Source: Notamacropus eugenii (taxonomy: Eukaryota > Chordata > Mammalia > Diprotodontia > Macropodidae). Taken from it: 64,000 bases of DNA. Numbering within the stretch: the stretch's first letter is position 1; every line of letters starts with the position of its first letter. Below, piece after piece: positions 12,200 through 21,813 of this stretch. Position numbers and translations under genes: made by a program. The DNA is taken from NCBI RefSeq assembly GCF_028372415.1, contig NC_092878.1, positions 135,112,750 to 135,176,749 on the forward strand, read 5' to 3'. The notes under the pieces were generated by a model. That model did not search any database. It had not been told where the DNA came from and saw nothing but the letters and a program-made list of their open reading frames with translations.

Positions 12200-12365
12200 A
12201 GGAAAGAATATTGGATTTCTAGTCAGAGGACTTAGATTTTAGTCTACTCTGCTACAACTGACTATGTCCTTGATCAAGTCACTTAACCATTTGTAGCCTC
12301 AGTTTCCTTGTACATAAAATGAGAAATCTGTTTTGATGTCTTCTGAAGGTGGTTCCAGTTTTAAA
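12200..12365 (+). mobile_element. MIR-type SINE
   Basis: Sense blocks in order: 'ggatttctagtcagaggact', 'ccttgatcaagtcacttaac', 'cctcagtttccttgtacata', 'aaaatgagaaatctg'. Confidence 0.72.
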
Positions 12366-13200
12366 ATACGTTTCCACACAAGGCAAATGCTGCTTTAGAG
12401 AGCTATATGTCATCCCGTCTACCTCAAACTTGTATTTTTGTCCTAGACTTTTAATTTAATGCCTTAATTAAGAGCTAAAGTAGAGATTCAGGCTTACGTA
12501 GGGGTTAAAGGAAAGGTTTTCAAATTTTGCAAAGTTGTTATTGGCAAGAAGTGGAATTGGTAAATGGTATTCTGCAAAACATGCTTTCCCCAGGGAATGT
12601 GCTCACTCAGGTTAATCAACTGGCAAACAAGACACCCAGGGTTATCTCTTTACCACCCTATTGCCCCATCAATAATGTACATGATGTCATTAAGGAGTTG
12701 CTTCTCCCTTCTGGGCTGAATTTTGAGAGGTGTATCATGAGGGAAAAAAATTGGAGTTATGATGAGGAGATTGTGGGTCACACTGTAATCTCAGTTACAT
12801 GCTGTGCTCTACCACAGACTGTACATCACAACAGTTCCAGGCATGCGCTTATGCCTCCTATAATATATAGACCAAGAGTAGCGAAATCATTCCATTTGGG
12901 TCTTTCAAGGTTACCATTATAATCATGCTTCAGGGCATAAACCAGCTGGGCTCAGGAAGATGTTTTCCTTCTGCAGGATGATTTTTCACAGTGGGTCATA
13001 AGCATTACAAGTACTTTTTACCTTTAGTAAATATTTTGTTGGTCAATACCAAAGTGTCCTTTCAGTTATTTTCCTGGAAGCTTGCAAATGGGAATGTCCT
13101 CAACTCAAGTTTCAATCAATTTCACTCAGAGATTTTCCTTTTCAGCTTCTGCAATTTCAAAGAAATACTACTTTTTAGAGTTGTAAGTGAGTAATCAGGT
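12366..13200 (+). other. Unassigned sequence with a 131-codon open frame at 12527-12922
   Basis: The frame 12527-12922 opens with ATG and contains cysteine and aromatic residues spread evenly. I recognise no domain, signal peptide or membrane segment. There is no adjacent exon-like frame with splice signals that I could connect. Codon usage looks like chance in moderately GC-balanced DNA. It could be a fragment of an old element or a non-coding transcript. Confidence 0.25.
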
Positions 13201-13204
13201 TGCA

Positions 13205-13400
13205 TAATGGGGTTCTTTGGCAGCAAACATTGTTATCTCCATCTGTTAATGAAAAAGCAATTTGCCCAAAAATACCAGAATTCATTTGTTAATAAAACTA
13301 AAGAGCTTGGGGTTCAATTCTTTTCTCACACCCTTGACCCTGGGAGTCAAACTTGTGTTTCTTCCATTTTTCTTTCCAAATGCCAATTTGTTGGGTCCCC
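13205..13400 (-). mobile_element. Possible MIR, antisense, diverged
   Basis: 'tgttatctccatctgttaat', 'gcaatttgcccaaaaatacc' and 'gggagtcaaacttgtgtttc' keep the order of an antisense MIR, but conservation is weak. Confidence 0.4.
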
Positions 13401-13419
13401 AGTCATGCAGGAAATGTGG

Positions 13420-13605
13420 GTCATTGGAAAGGACACAGGATTTGGAGTTAGAAATACCAGGTTCAGATTTTGTCTCTGTTACATACTGACTCTGTGACTT
13501 AGGGTACGATATTTAATTTCTGGGTGTCTCTGCTTTCTTCTCTTTAAAATGGGTTGGACTAGAGATCCTCTAAAGTCCTTTTGAGTCCTAGACTTATGAT
13601 CTATG
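13420..13605 (+). mobile_element. MIR-type SINE
   Basis: 'ggaaaggacacaggatttgg', 'ttctttaaaatgggttggac' and 'tagagatcctctaaagtcct' form a well-ordered sense MIR from head to tail. Confidence 0.75.
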
Positions 13606-13774
13606 ACTTCCATTTTCTGTTAGCAAGAGGGAAAAAAACACAAACACACAACAAAATTCCTTCTGGGAAGTATACTCCGATATCAGTTATTTGCTTCCAG
13701 ATAAAGATCATGATTATGAACTTTGTTTACTACCTTTGTGACACTGAGCAAGTATAACCATATTTTTTCTATGT

Positions 13775-13925
13775 GGAAAATTTAGTTTACTACCACCTGT
13801 ATGACCTTGAGACTTGTGTGATCTTGTTTTTTCCTTGGCCTCAACTTCCTCATCTATTAAATAAGAGATTTCCACTAGAAAGGTTCTGAGGTCCCTTTCT
13901 AAGATCTCAAATGACTGTAAAATTT
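13775..13925 (+). mobile_element. MIR fragment
   Basis: 'cctcaacttcctcatctatt', 'aaataagagatttccactag' and 'aggtccctttctaagatctc' correspond to the sense MIR 3' half. Confidence 0.65.
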
Positions 13926-14299
13926 CATGGTTTCTATGAACAATATTGATGGAATATAGGAAGGGAAGGTCTCTGAGTTCCATTCTCTAAATAGGAGATT
14001 GGTTAGGATTTGGTCTTATCAGGGATGATGTAAACACCAATAATTTGGCCATCTAAGGACAGCTCCCTAATTTTCTCCTACTACTCACAGAAAGGGACAA
14101 ATATGTCCCCTTAAAGGAGCCCACCATCCTAAAGGTACTATCTCAATTTGTCAGCTCTTTAATAAGGGTTCTCCTTTTGATAATAATAATCTGACTTACC
14201 ATTTAATTCTCAAAAGATTTATTAGGGACCTGAAAAGTTGCATGGGTAGGTCTGTCCATAAGTATGTGTGTTGAGGCAGCTGTGGGGGCAGGGTAGAGT
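13926..14299. other. Unassigned sequence
   Basis: No coding or repeat signal recognised. Confidence 0.3.
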
Positions 14300-14566
14300 A
14301 TAGGAGAGAGAACCCAAGACATGGACTAAGGAAGACTTAAGTTTGAATCCTCTTTCAGGTGCTCTGAGACAAACATGGGCAAAGTCATTTAGCTTCTTGT
14401 AGGAGTAAAAGGACGTGAGTTGAAATTCTGACTTTACCTCTTTGCTTCATGTGTGACCTCTCTAGGCCTCAGTTTCTTATTTAGATCACTTTCTTACAGG
14501 GTTGTTGTGAGCACTGAGACAACTTAGGTGAGTGCTTTCCAAACTTTACAATGCTATAGAAAGGCT
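14300..14566 (+). mobile_element. MIR-type SINE interrupted at its tail
   Basis: Sense MIR blocks: 'gggcaaagtcatttagcttc', 'aggcctcagtttcttattta', 'agggttgttgtgagcactga' and 'gagtgctttccaaactttac'. The tail is interrupted by the SINE that follows. Confidence 0.68.
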
Positions 14567-14814
14567 TTTTTTTTGTTGTTCAGTCACTTCAGTCATGTCC
14601 AACTCTCTAGGACCCCACTTGGAGTTTTCTTGGCAGAGATAGTGGAATGATTTATGATGTCTTTGTCCAGGTCATTTTACAGATGAGGAAACTGAGACAA
14701 ATAGGGTTAAGTGACTCGCCCAGTGTCACACAGCTAGTAAGTGTCTAAGACTGGATTAGAACTTGGGGAGATGACTTCAGGCCTGACACTCTATACCATT
14801 GAGCTGCCCCATAT
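14567..14814 (-). mobile_element. tRNA-headed marsupial SINE, antisense
   Basis: Starts with a T-run (antisense poly(A)), then 'cagtcatgtccaactctcta', 'gagttttcttggcagagata', core 'gtgactcgcccagtgtcaca', head end 'ctctataccattgagctgcc'. A short direct repeat aaaggct at 14560-14566 and 14815-14821 may be the TSD; it falls inside the MIR tail. Confidence 0.83.
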
Positions 14815-14821
14815 AAAGGCT

Positions 14822-16208
14822 ATCTATTACTAAATCTATTATTATTATTTATTATTATTACTTGACTCATCATTCCACAGTGTAGGAACAGATACTCCCA
14901 GAAGGCGTAGTAAGGAAAGGGGGAGGGATGAGAAGAACAATGTGTCTTTCTTCAATAGGATTTTTCCATGCACCTTCTCCTACCTTGTCCTTCACATATC
15001 TGTAGGAGACATCTGCCAAATCCAAACTATATCATCACTTAATCAACCCTCTGCAGCAAAACAGCCTCTCAGTAAGTCTGCCCAATGCCTGCAAGCTGTG
15101 GTTTCAGAGCCGCAGGGATGAAGTCATTCAGAATCTACATTCTTCTCTTTCTTCTTCCTCAGATTCCCACCTTCTGCAGCACTCCACCCTATTCTACTAT
15201 CACACAATTATACATCCTTGTATTATTGGCCAGCTTGCAAACTATGGTCCATTAATCCCCAGTGGTCTCAGGACCACAATTTTAGAATCAATTGTTAACA
15301 CATTAACTTTGGAAAGGAAAAGAAGTATCCAAATATGTCATCTCCAGCACATGCTTTCTTAAACTTATATCGAGCAGAGATGTTGACTTGTGCCAATGTC
15401 ATTTTGCTAGAGGTCTCATCTATAGGACAGAAAAGGTATAATTGACTAGGAGCCACCAAGTTCAGTGCTGTCACTATCCAATCTAGAATGGCAGATTCTT
15501 ACTTCAGATGCCAAACTTGGAGGAAGTGTCTTACCTAGCCTAGCTACTTAGAAGGTAGGGTGTCAAAAGTTGTTGTTCCACTGTTTACTCACCGCATGGC
15601 TCAGTGTGTTAATGCTGGTTGTGCCTTAGCAACTACTATTTGTATTTTTTTCTATGTAAACTGGAGTAATAATACTTGTACTTTTCCTAGCTCATATTGT
15701 TGGTATGAGAAATGAATCCTCTTTATAAAGCACTCTACTCCTCTGCCACACCTGCTGTATGCAATATATACCACAAATTATTTTTTTTTGATCATAGGAA
15801 TCTTAGATCACAAATTTCATTCTAGAAGGTCTTAGGGTGAAGGGGTAGAATTTGAAAGTAAATCCTCCAACAATGAATGTATTGGTCTTTCCGTGATGCT
15901 AATCTTTTACAGATTTTAGGAGTGCTAACCATGGGTCCCAAAGAAGGATTTGCTTAGAATTATGATATAACAGGGGGAGACTGAGATTCAGTCTCCTAAA
16001 ATTTCCACACAAAGAAATTTGGATCATTGTCAATTGCTTATATCTATCATGGCTTCAAAATTGTTGCCAACACACCACATTCTTTTTTTTTCTTTTTGTA
16101 ACTCAGTCTTCCTTATAAATGATGGGTATATATGTGCTTTGCTACCATGTAACTGGATAAAAATTTATAAAGACAGGACAGAGTGATGAGGGCAAGGAGG
16201 CATTTCTT
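14822..16208. other. Unassigned sequence
   Basis: Begins with an ATT-rich run (14832-14863). About 15640-15745 faintly resembles a MIR tail ('aaactggagtaataatactt', 'tataaagcactct'). Otherwise nothing recognised. Confidence 0.35.
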
Positions 16209-16646
16209 TTGTTTGTTTGTTTTTTATACAAATGTGTAAGCATTTCTTCTCCTGGGTCCAGAATAAGCATAGAACTTTCAGTGGTCCAGAATGTGTTTGA
16301 AGTTCTACTGGTTTTTATAATGATGGGAGGGTGTCCGTTTCATCATGTTGTAACTACTAGTGTGGAAACTGACATCTGCCAGCTAATAATGGTGGTCATA
16401 CCTCACTGCTACTCCAACTGCTCACAGTCCGGTTCAGCCTGCCACCCTGAGCTGCAACCAGCTGTCAAGCCTGTCACAGCTGCCATCTTATTTACTGCCA
16501 TAAGCCTCCTTGGCATTGTGGTCCAGCATACTGCTGAGACAAAGCCTGTCATTGGCTGCAAAAGGCACAGGGAAGCAAGAGACTCAGGAACCCTGGGAAG
16601 ATGCAACATGTTCAAACCACCTGACAGTGGAACCAGTCTGTGCTAG
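16209..16646 (+). other. Unrecognised 145-codon open frame
   Basis: A frame of 145 codons with many cysteines, and a mildly hydrophobic stretch ('AAILFTAISLLGIVVQ') near residues 90-106. An overlapping antisense frame at 16409-16615 is also open. I recognise no domain. The 16.38-16.62 kb part is richer in G+C than its surroundings, which by itself lowers stop frequency. It could be chance or an exon of an unknown transcript. Confidence 0.2.
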
Positions 16647-16869
16647 GGTCTCTGAGATTACTCTCTTTTGACTGATAAGATTGGACAAGGCACAGTAGGC
16701 TCTCCAGAACTCCTATTCAGAATTGTTTTAATTGAATGTGTCACTGAAAAGGGATGGTGATTTGGACCATAGCATCTAGTCCAAATGAAACAATTGTTCT
16801 AAAGTAATTGGTCTGACAAGAAGGCTGGCAACCATTGAGAACAAGCTACAGGCATTAGTACATAGAGAG

Positions 16870-16872
<3 letters not shown>

Positions 16873-16902
<30 letters not shown>
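16873..16902. repeat. (CA)n microsatellite
   Basis: A CA dinucleotide run of about 30 bases. Confidence 0.95.
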
Positions 16903-17248
16903 TCCCATAATTGCCAAGGCTAAGCTTTTAAACTTCCTCTATTGCTTCTCATATGGAACAAGATCTTCTCAAAGCTCTTTTGAATAAACACAGCAATTCC
17001 AGGAACCCAACTACAGTCTCACTCTTTTGCTTCTCATACAAGTGGCTGTCTTTCATGGCTTGTTTAAATTATCCAGTCACAACAATTTGCTGGGAATTTA
17101 ATAGAGGGGAAGTGAAGAGGGTTAGCTTGTCTCTGAACTCCTTGGCAGATTTGATTGCTTAGCAAATCTGAATAGAAGGCCTATAATTATGCCGTGTAAG
17201 ACAGCAGGTCAATTGCATCTGTGTGTTAGCACGTATTGAGCTAGGGGT
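16903..17248. other. Unassigned sequence
   Basis: No recognised element. The small frame 16953-17162 lacks family signatures. Confidence 0.3.
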
Positions 17249-17264
17249 ATGTGTGTGTGGGTGT

Positions 17265-17296
<32 letters not shown>
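17249..17296. repeat. (TG)n microsatellite
   Basis: A TG run with GGG interruptions in its left half. The antisense frame reading 'THTHTH' is periodicity only. Confidence 0.95.
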
Positions 17297-17297
<1 letters not shown>

Positions 17298-17959
17298 CTC
17301 TGAATAAGTGGCTCCTTGGGAACAGACTTGAGAGAGGATCTAGCTACAAGAGACAAATACATGTGAGCATATAAAGACCCTATCACTTCTATGCACAATA
17401 TGCAAGACGAATGAGCAGAACACAGGAACACTTTCCAAATGGCTCCCTAACACGTCTAGTTCGTTCTCACTGTGGTATATCATGAATTTCTTCACTTATA
17501 CTTGACTTCTTTTATTTTCCCCTGGGATGTATTTTTTAGATTGGCACTTTTTCCTGACCCCAAAGAGACTTACAAAATCTGCTGCTGCAGTTTTAAGAAA
17601 CAAGATCTAACAAAAAAAAAAATAACGAACATATGACAAGCATTTACGTTTTTGGTCATTCTTCACACATGGGAATTATTTAGTAAGTGTCTACTGATGA
17701 ATAGTGGATTCTGTAGAGGCAAGACCTGGTGGTTTAATGACTCCTGTCCCAAGGAGCTCCGTCCCTTGTAATTCTCCTGTACATTATAATTATATTCCAA
17801 TAGCCCCTTGACAATATACACTTACAAATGAAGCAAGATAAGTATATCTGGAACATTGTATGAAAGGTAACTATGGAAATACTACAGAGTTTTTGATTTG
17901 TTTTTGGTTGTCTTTTTCTGTTGCTATGCATGGATCTATGCATGGATATTTTGACCCTA
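17297..17959. other. Unassigned sequence
   Basis: No repeat or gene recognised. Confidence 0.3.
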
Positions 17960-18325
17960 ACCAATTTTATTTCTCACTTCTATCCGATACCATTCTGCTG
18001 TTCCTTGCTATACTCTGAAGATATCAAATTGCTTCCTGTCTCTGTGTCTTTGTTTGTTTTGTCCTTCTTTCTGGCTTGAATTGAACCTGTATTTTTAGAC
18101 TTATTTTGCATTACTCTCTTTTACTTATTCTGTGATCCTTCCATATTAGCTTCCTTAGTTTTCCTCACATTCCATCTCTTATTCCATGCTTTACTCAAGC
18201 TTTGTAATATTCCTAAAATGTTATCCGTCTTCTCTTCTGCTTTTTACAATCTGCAATTCATAAAGCTCAAGTATTATTGCCTGTATGAAGGCTTTCTTGA
18301 TGTTCCTAGTTGCTAGGACTTTCCA
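17960..18325 (+). mobile_element. Possible L2 3' portion, diverged
   Basis: The C/T-rich strand, with 'ttccatattagcttccttag' and 'catgaaggctttcttgatg'-like blocks, keeps the order of the L2 C-terminal region. The diagnostic terminal motif may be the piece at 18885-18965, displaced by a simple repeat and a SINE. Confidence 0.45.
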
Positions 18326-18454
18326 CCAACAATTATTCTGTAACTGTATCTATTATGAATAAATAAATGTTTTTGTGTGTATATGTATATATATGTACAT
18401 ATTTACATTGGTAAATATTATGTATAATATTTTTCAAAATTGGTATTCCGTCAT

Positions 18455-18517
18455 TTTACTTGTATCCAACTCTGTCACCCCATTTGGGGTTTTCTTTACA
18501 AAGATACTGCAGTGGTT
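18455..18517 (-). mobile_element. SINE tail fragment, antisense
   Basis: 'cccatttggggttttcttta' and 'gatactgcagtggttt' match the antisense SINE tail. The core and head are missing, replaced by TA/TG repeats. Confidence 0.65.
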
Positions 18518-18554
18518 TTACATATAATATGTAACATTACATATATACATATAC

Positions 18555-18575
18555 ATATAGTGTGTGTGTGTATGT

Positions 18576-18617
<42 letters not shown>
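18555..18617. repeat. (TG)n microsatellite
   Basis: A TG run with TATG interruptions directly abutting the 5' end of the next SINE. Confidence 0.95.
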
Positions 18618-18619
<2 letters not shown>

Positions 18620-18866
18620 CTAGGTGGCACAATGGATAGTGCATCAGGTCTGGATTCAGGAAGACCTGAGTTCAAATCTAGTCTCAGAAAGTTATTAGTT
18701 GTATCACCCTGGGCAAGTCACTTAACCCTATTTGCCTTAGTTTCCTCATCTGTGGAACTAGAAAAGGTAAAATGGTAAACCACTTCAGTATGTTTCCTAA
18801 GAAAAGCCCAATGAGGTCATGAAGAGTTGGACAGGACTGAAATGACTAAACAACAACTTACATGCA
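18618..18866 (+). mobile_element. tRNA-headed marsupial SINE, sense
   Basis: A complete head-to-tail copy: head 'agctaggtggcacaatggat', box-B-like 'gagttcaaatctagtctcag', core 'ctgggcaagtcacttaaccc', tail 'gtaaaccacttcagtatgtt', 'gacaggactgaaatgactaa', ending 'acaacaa'. It is the best sense example of the family in this window. Confidence 0.88.
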
Positions 18867-18884
18867 TACATATATTTCTGTGCC

Positions 18885-19230
18885 ATTTGGGTGCAAGAAC
18901 TCTTTCAATTTTGTCCTTACATCCCAAGTACTTATCATAGTTCCTGGCCCATAGTAGATAGCACTTCCTCCTCCCTTCTCTAGTCCAAAATATTACCCAT
19001 CTTGCTCATTTAACTTTTTTGAAACTACCCTCCCCCAGTTCTAGCTCCTCAACCAAAAAAGATTTCTTTTTGTCTGAACTTTTATAGCATTTATTGTCCA
19101 CACAATGAATTTCCACAATCAGTTATGTGTTCTTAAATTATTAATTATCTAACTAATTCATGTGTCACATTTTTCCCACTCAATTATAAGTGTCTCTGGG
19201 GAACATGGCTATAGTATTCATTTTATCTTG
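18885..19230 (+). mobile_element. L2 3' end fragment
   Basis: 'cccaagtacttatcatagtt', 'cctggcccatagtagata' and a later 'ttataagtgtctctggggaa' block are L2 3'-end features. Their order suggests a rearranged or two-copy fossil. Confidence 0.5.
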
Positions 19231-19734
19231 ATCTTTCAAAAATGAACTGAATTAAATTGAAGAGAATAACTTATTAGAAACACAAGCCAAGAGGATGATT
19301 ACAAACAACAAAGTCTTGAATTGTCAGATATAAGGTATCTTTTGGATGCTAAGGAAAAAAAGTAAAAAATGACATCTCCTGTCTAATTACACCCAGAAGA
19401 AAAAACAGAAAAAAATTATGTAACTGTGGTATAAACTCTTGACCTGGAGTCAGAAAGTTCAAATGTGCCTCATTTTCCTTATCTGTAAAAAGAAGGAGTT
19501 GGTCTTACATCACCTAATCTCTTGATTTTTGTGGGGAAGGGGAAAAACACTTGAGTCTCTCTCCTCAGCTGGCCTCTTCCTGCCTGTAAGGTCAAAGGAG
19601 AAACACCACTCCCCAACTGATCCATTTGCCTGAGCTGTGTAATGCCACAGAAGGATTCTATCATGAGGCCAGATCCTTAAGGATGTTGATAAACTACTCG
19701 AACTTATTCTTAAGAGATTAGCAAATCCCTAGCC
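19231..19734. other. Mostly unassigned, with a MIR scrap
   Basis: About 19435-19510 ('gacctggagtcagaaagttc', 'ttccttatctgtaaaaagaa') is a short sense MIR piece. The rest shows no recognised element. Confidence 0.4.
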
Positions 19735-20749
19735 TATCACTCTCTTCCCATCTGGATAATTCTTAACCCCTAGCTGCAATTATTCATATTTCATTCTCTC
19801 ATTGTTCCCTCCCTTATTTCTTCCCCCCTCAACCTAACCCCACACTATATCACTAAATCTACCAACATCTTCCACTATCCTCTCTGGAATACTAGCTCAG
19901 TAAACAACAAACTTGCCTTCATCTTAAATATTTTCCTTTCTTACTTCTCTATCTTCTGGTTCTCATTGAGACTTGACTCTCAGCCCTGAGGACACAGTTG
20001 CTTGGCCACTATCTCTGGTACTGGTTGTGCTTTCACTTATCTCCCCTCCTACTACCACCCCTTCAACTCACCAGTCAAGGTAGAAGAGTTGGAATACTCT
20101 ATTTCCTATTACAATCTCTAAGCTATCCTTCTATGCCATTCATATATCAACTTCTCTTCTGAGATTCATTCAGTCTATATCTAACATCCAATTGTAATTC
20201 TAGTAGCTATTGCCTACTGACTTCCAGAACAATCCCATTTTTTTTGATGAGATCATTGCCTGGCTCACAGTAGTTACCTTTTCCTCAACTCTTGTTCTCC
20301 TATTAGGGGACTCCAACACATAAACTGATATTCCCTCAAACACAATTTCTCCCAACATATTCATTTCTCATGACCTACTCTACCCTATCTCATTCCTGAA
20401 ATGAAATTGGCATACCCTTGATTTGAAACAAATACCAAACATTTAACTTCACAAATTCTGAAATTCACTTATCTAATAACAATCTGTTGTCATTCCATCT
20501 CTTCAAATCCTGTTTTTCATTCTCACCTTAATCTCCAATTCCTTTACTCCTTAGTTCTTTCCCAGACCACAACACCTGCACTGGCTCCACTTTTCTCCCT
20601 TCCCCACATTTTCCGCTTGGTGAACCAGTTGAACTCTACACTGTCCCCTTCCATTTAGTCTGTTTCCCCTTTATTGAAGCATTGATTTGCCCTGCCAAGA
20701 CTCGCTTTCCAAATCTGGTGCCCCTGCTCCTACTTACAGACTGTTGAGA
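19735..20749 (+). mobile_element. L2-like LINE, endonuclease region, left part
   Basis: Conceptual translation shows decayed apurinic-endonuclease text of the L2/CR1 group: an 'SVNNKL' block near 19898-19915, then 'VLLLGDSNT' near 20300-20325 and 'HTLDL' near 20412-20426. These correspond to the conserved GDFN and TLDL motifs of L2 ORF2. Stops and frameshifts are frequent. The element is interrupted after 20749 by a SINE and resumes at 21013. Confidence 0.62.
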
Positions 20750-20759
20750 AAAGCTGTAG

Positions 20760-21002
20760 CATTGTTTTTCAGTCATGTCCAACTCTTCATGGCCCCATTT
20801 AGGGTTTTCTTGGCAAAGATAATGGAGTAGTTTGCCATTTCCTTTTCCAGTTCATTTCATAGATGAGGAACTGAGGCAAGCAGAGTTAAGTGACTTGCCT
20901 AGGGTCACACAGCTAGTAAGTATCTGAGGCTAGATTTGAACTCAGTAAGATTCTCGATTCTAGGACTAGCACGCTATCCACTGTACACGTACCTGTCTGA
21001 AC
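20760..21002 (-). mobile_element. tRNA-headed marsupial SINE, antisense, with 10-bp TSD
   Basis: Antisense tail 'cagtcatgtccaactcttca', 'gggttttcttggcaaagata', core 'gtgacttgcctagggtcaca', head end 'cacgctatccactgta'. It is flanked by the perfect direct repeat aaagctgtag at 20750-20759 and 21003-21012, the target-site duplication made on insertion into the L2-like element. Confidence 0.9.
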
Positions 21003-21012
21003 AAAGCTGTAG

Positions 21013-21350
21013 AACACTATAAAACTTGTTCCACTACAAATTCATGTTGCATATTTTCAACTATGACAAGACAATTCTTCTACATATCCCTAATTGACCT
21101 ACTATACCACTGACCTCAATGGCTTTTCCAAACCTCCATTCTTTCTCAATATTCCTTGGTCTAGTCTCTCTTTACCTTCTCAGCTAAGAATCACATAGTC
21201 TACTAAACAATAATAGCCAGAACAATATGAGTCCATTTTCTTCTCCCCTCTTCCTCAACTTACATCTCTCAGATGCCTTCTGCCACTATTTCTTCTGTCA
21301 CCTCTTCTCTTATGAAGAGGTTACCCCTCTTTCCAAGGCATACTCTTCTA
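21013..21350 (+). mobile_element. L2-like LINE, right part
   Basis: Continues the C/T-rich coding-strand character of 19735-20749 beyond the inserted SINE ('ctctctttaccttctcagct'). No open frame. Assignment rests mainly on continuity across the TSD. Confidence 0.45.
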
Positions 21351-21799
21351 CACACATAAGTAATAATATTTTCTATAGCTGTCCCCTGTATTTGGGTTAA
21401 CTAACACAGTGAAATGTCATCTTTTTGTCAGCTTATGAAAAGTAAAACTAACCTATGAATAAAGATTCCCAAGTGAAGTCCTGAGCCACCTGTGTACATA
21501 TGTTTCTCATAGGATTACATGGAAGGTCAAATAAAATAGCATACGAAAGTACTTTGTAAACTTCAACATGCTCAGTAGCAATGTCAGCTATTAGGATTCT
21601 AGAGTGTCTAGTGAAGCAAAGGATTTTTTAAACAAAGTTCTCACTTTTTTCTCAAAAGACTTCAGAAGCATCCAATAAAAGGTTTAGGCTACTAAATGCA
21701 CCAAATTTTCAGAGTATCAGAAAGGTAGATGCTCAGCAGCCTGTGATGTCATTCAGTTAGATTTTATATTTAGTTTTCAGTCTATGTTTCCTCTTGGGT
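21351..21799. other. Mostly unassigned, with a possible MIR tail
   Basis: About 21500-21600 ('ggtcaaataaaatagcatac', 'gtactttgtaaacttcaaca') looks like a sense MIR tail. Nothing else recognised upstream of the HSPA8 retrocopy. Confidence 0.4.
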
Positions 21800-21813
21800 A
21801 AGAATTACTTTCA

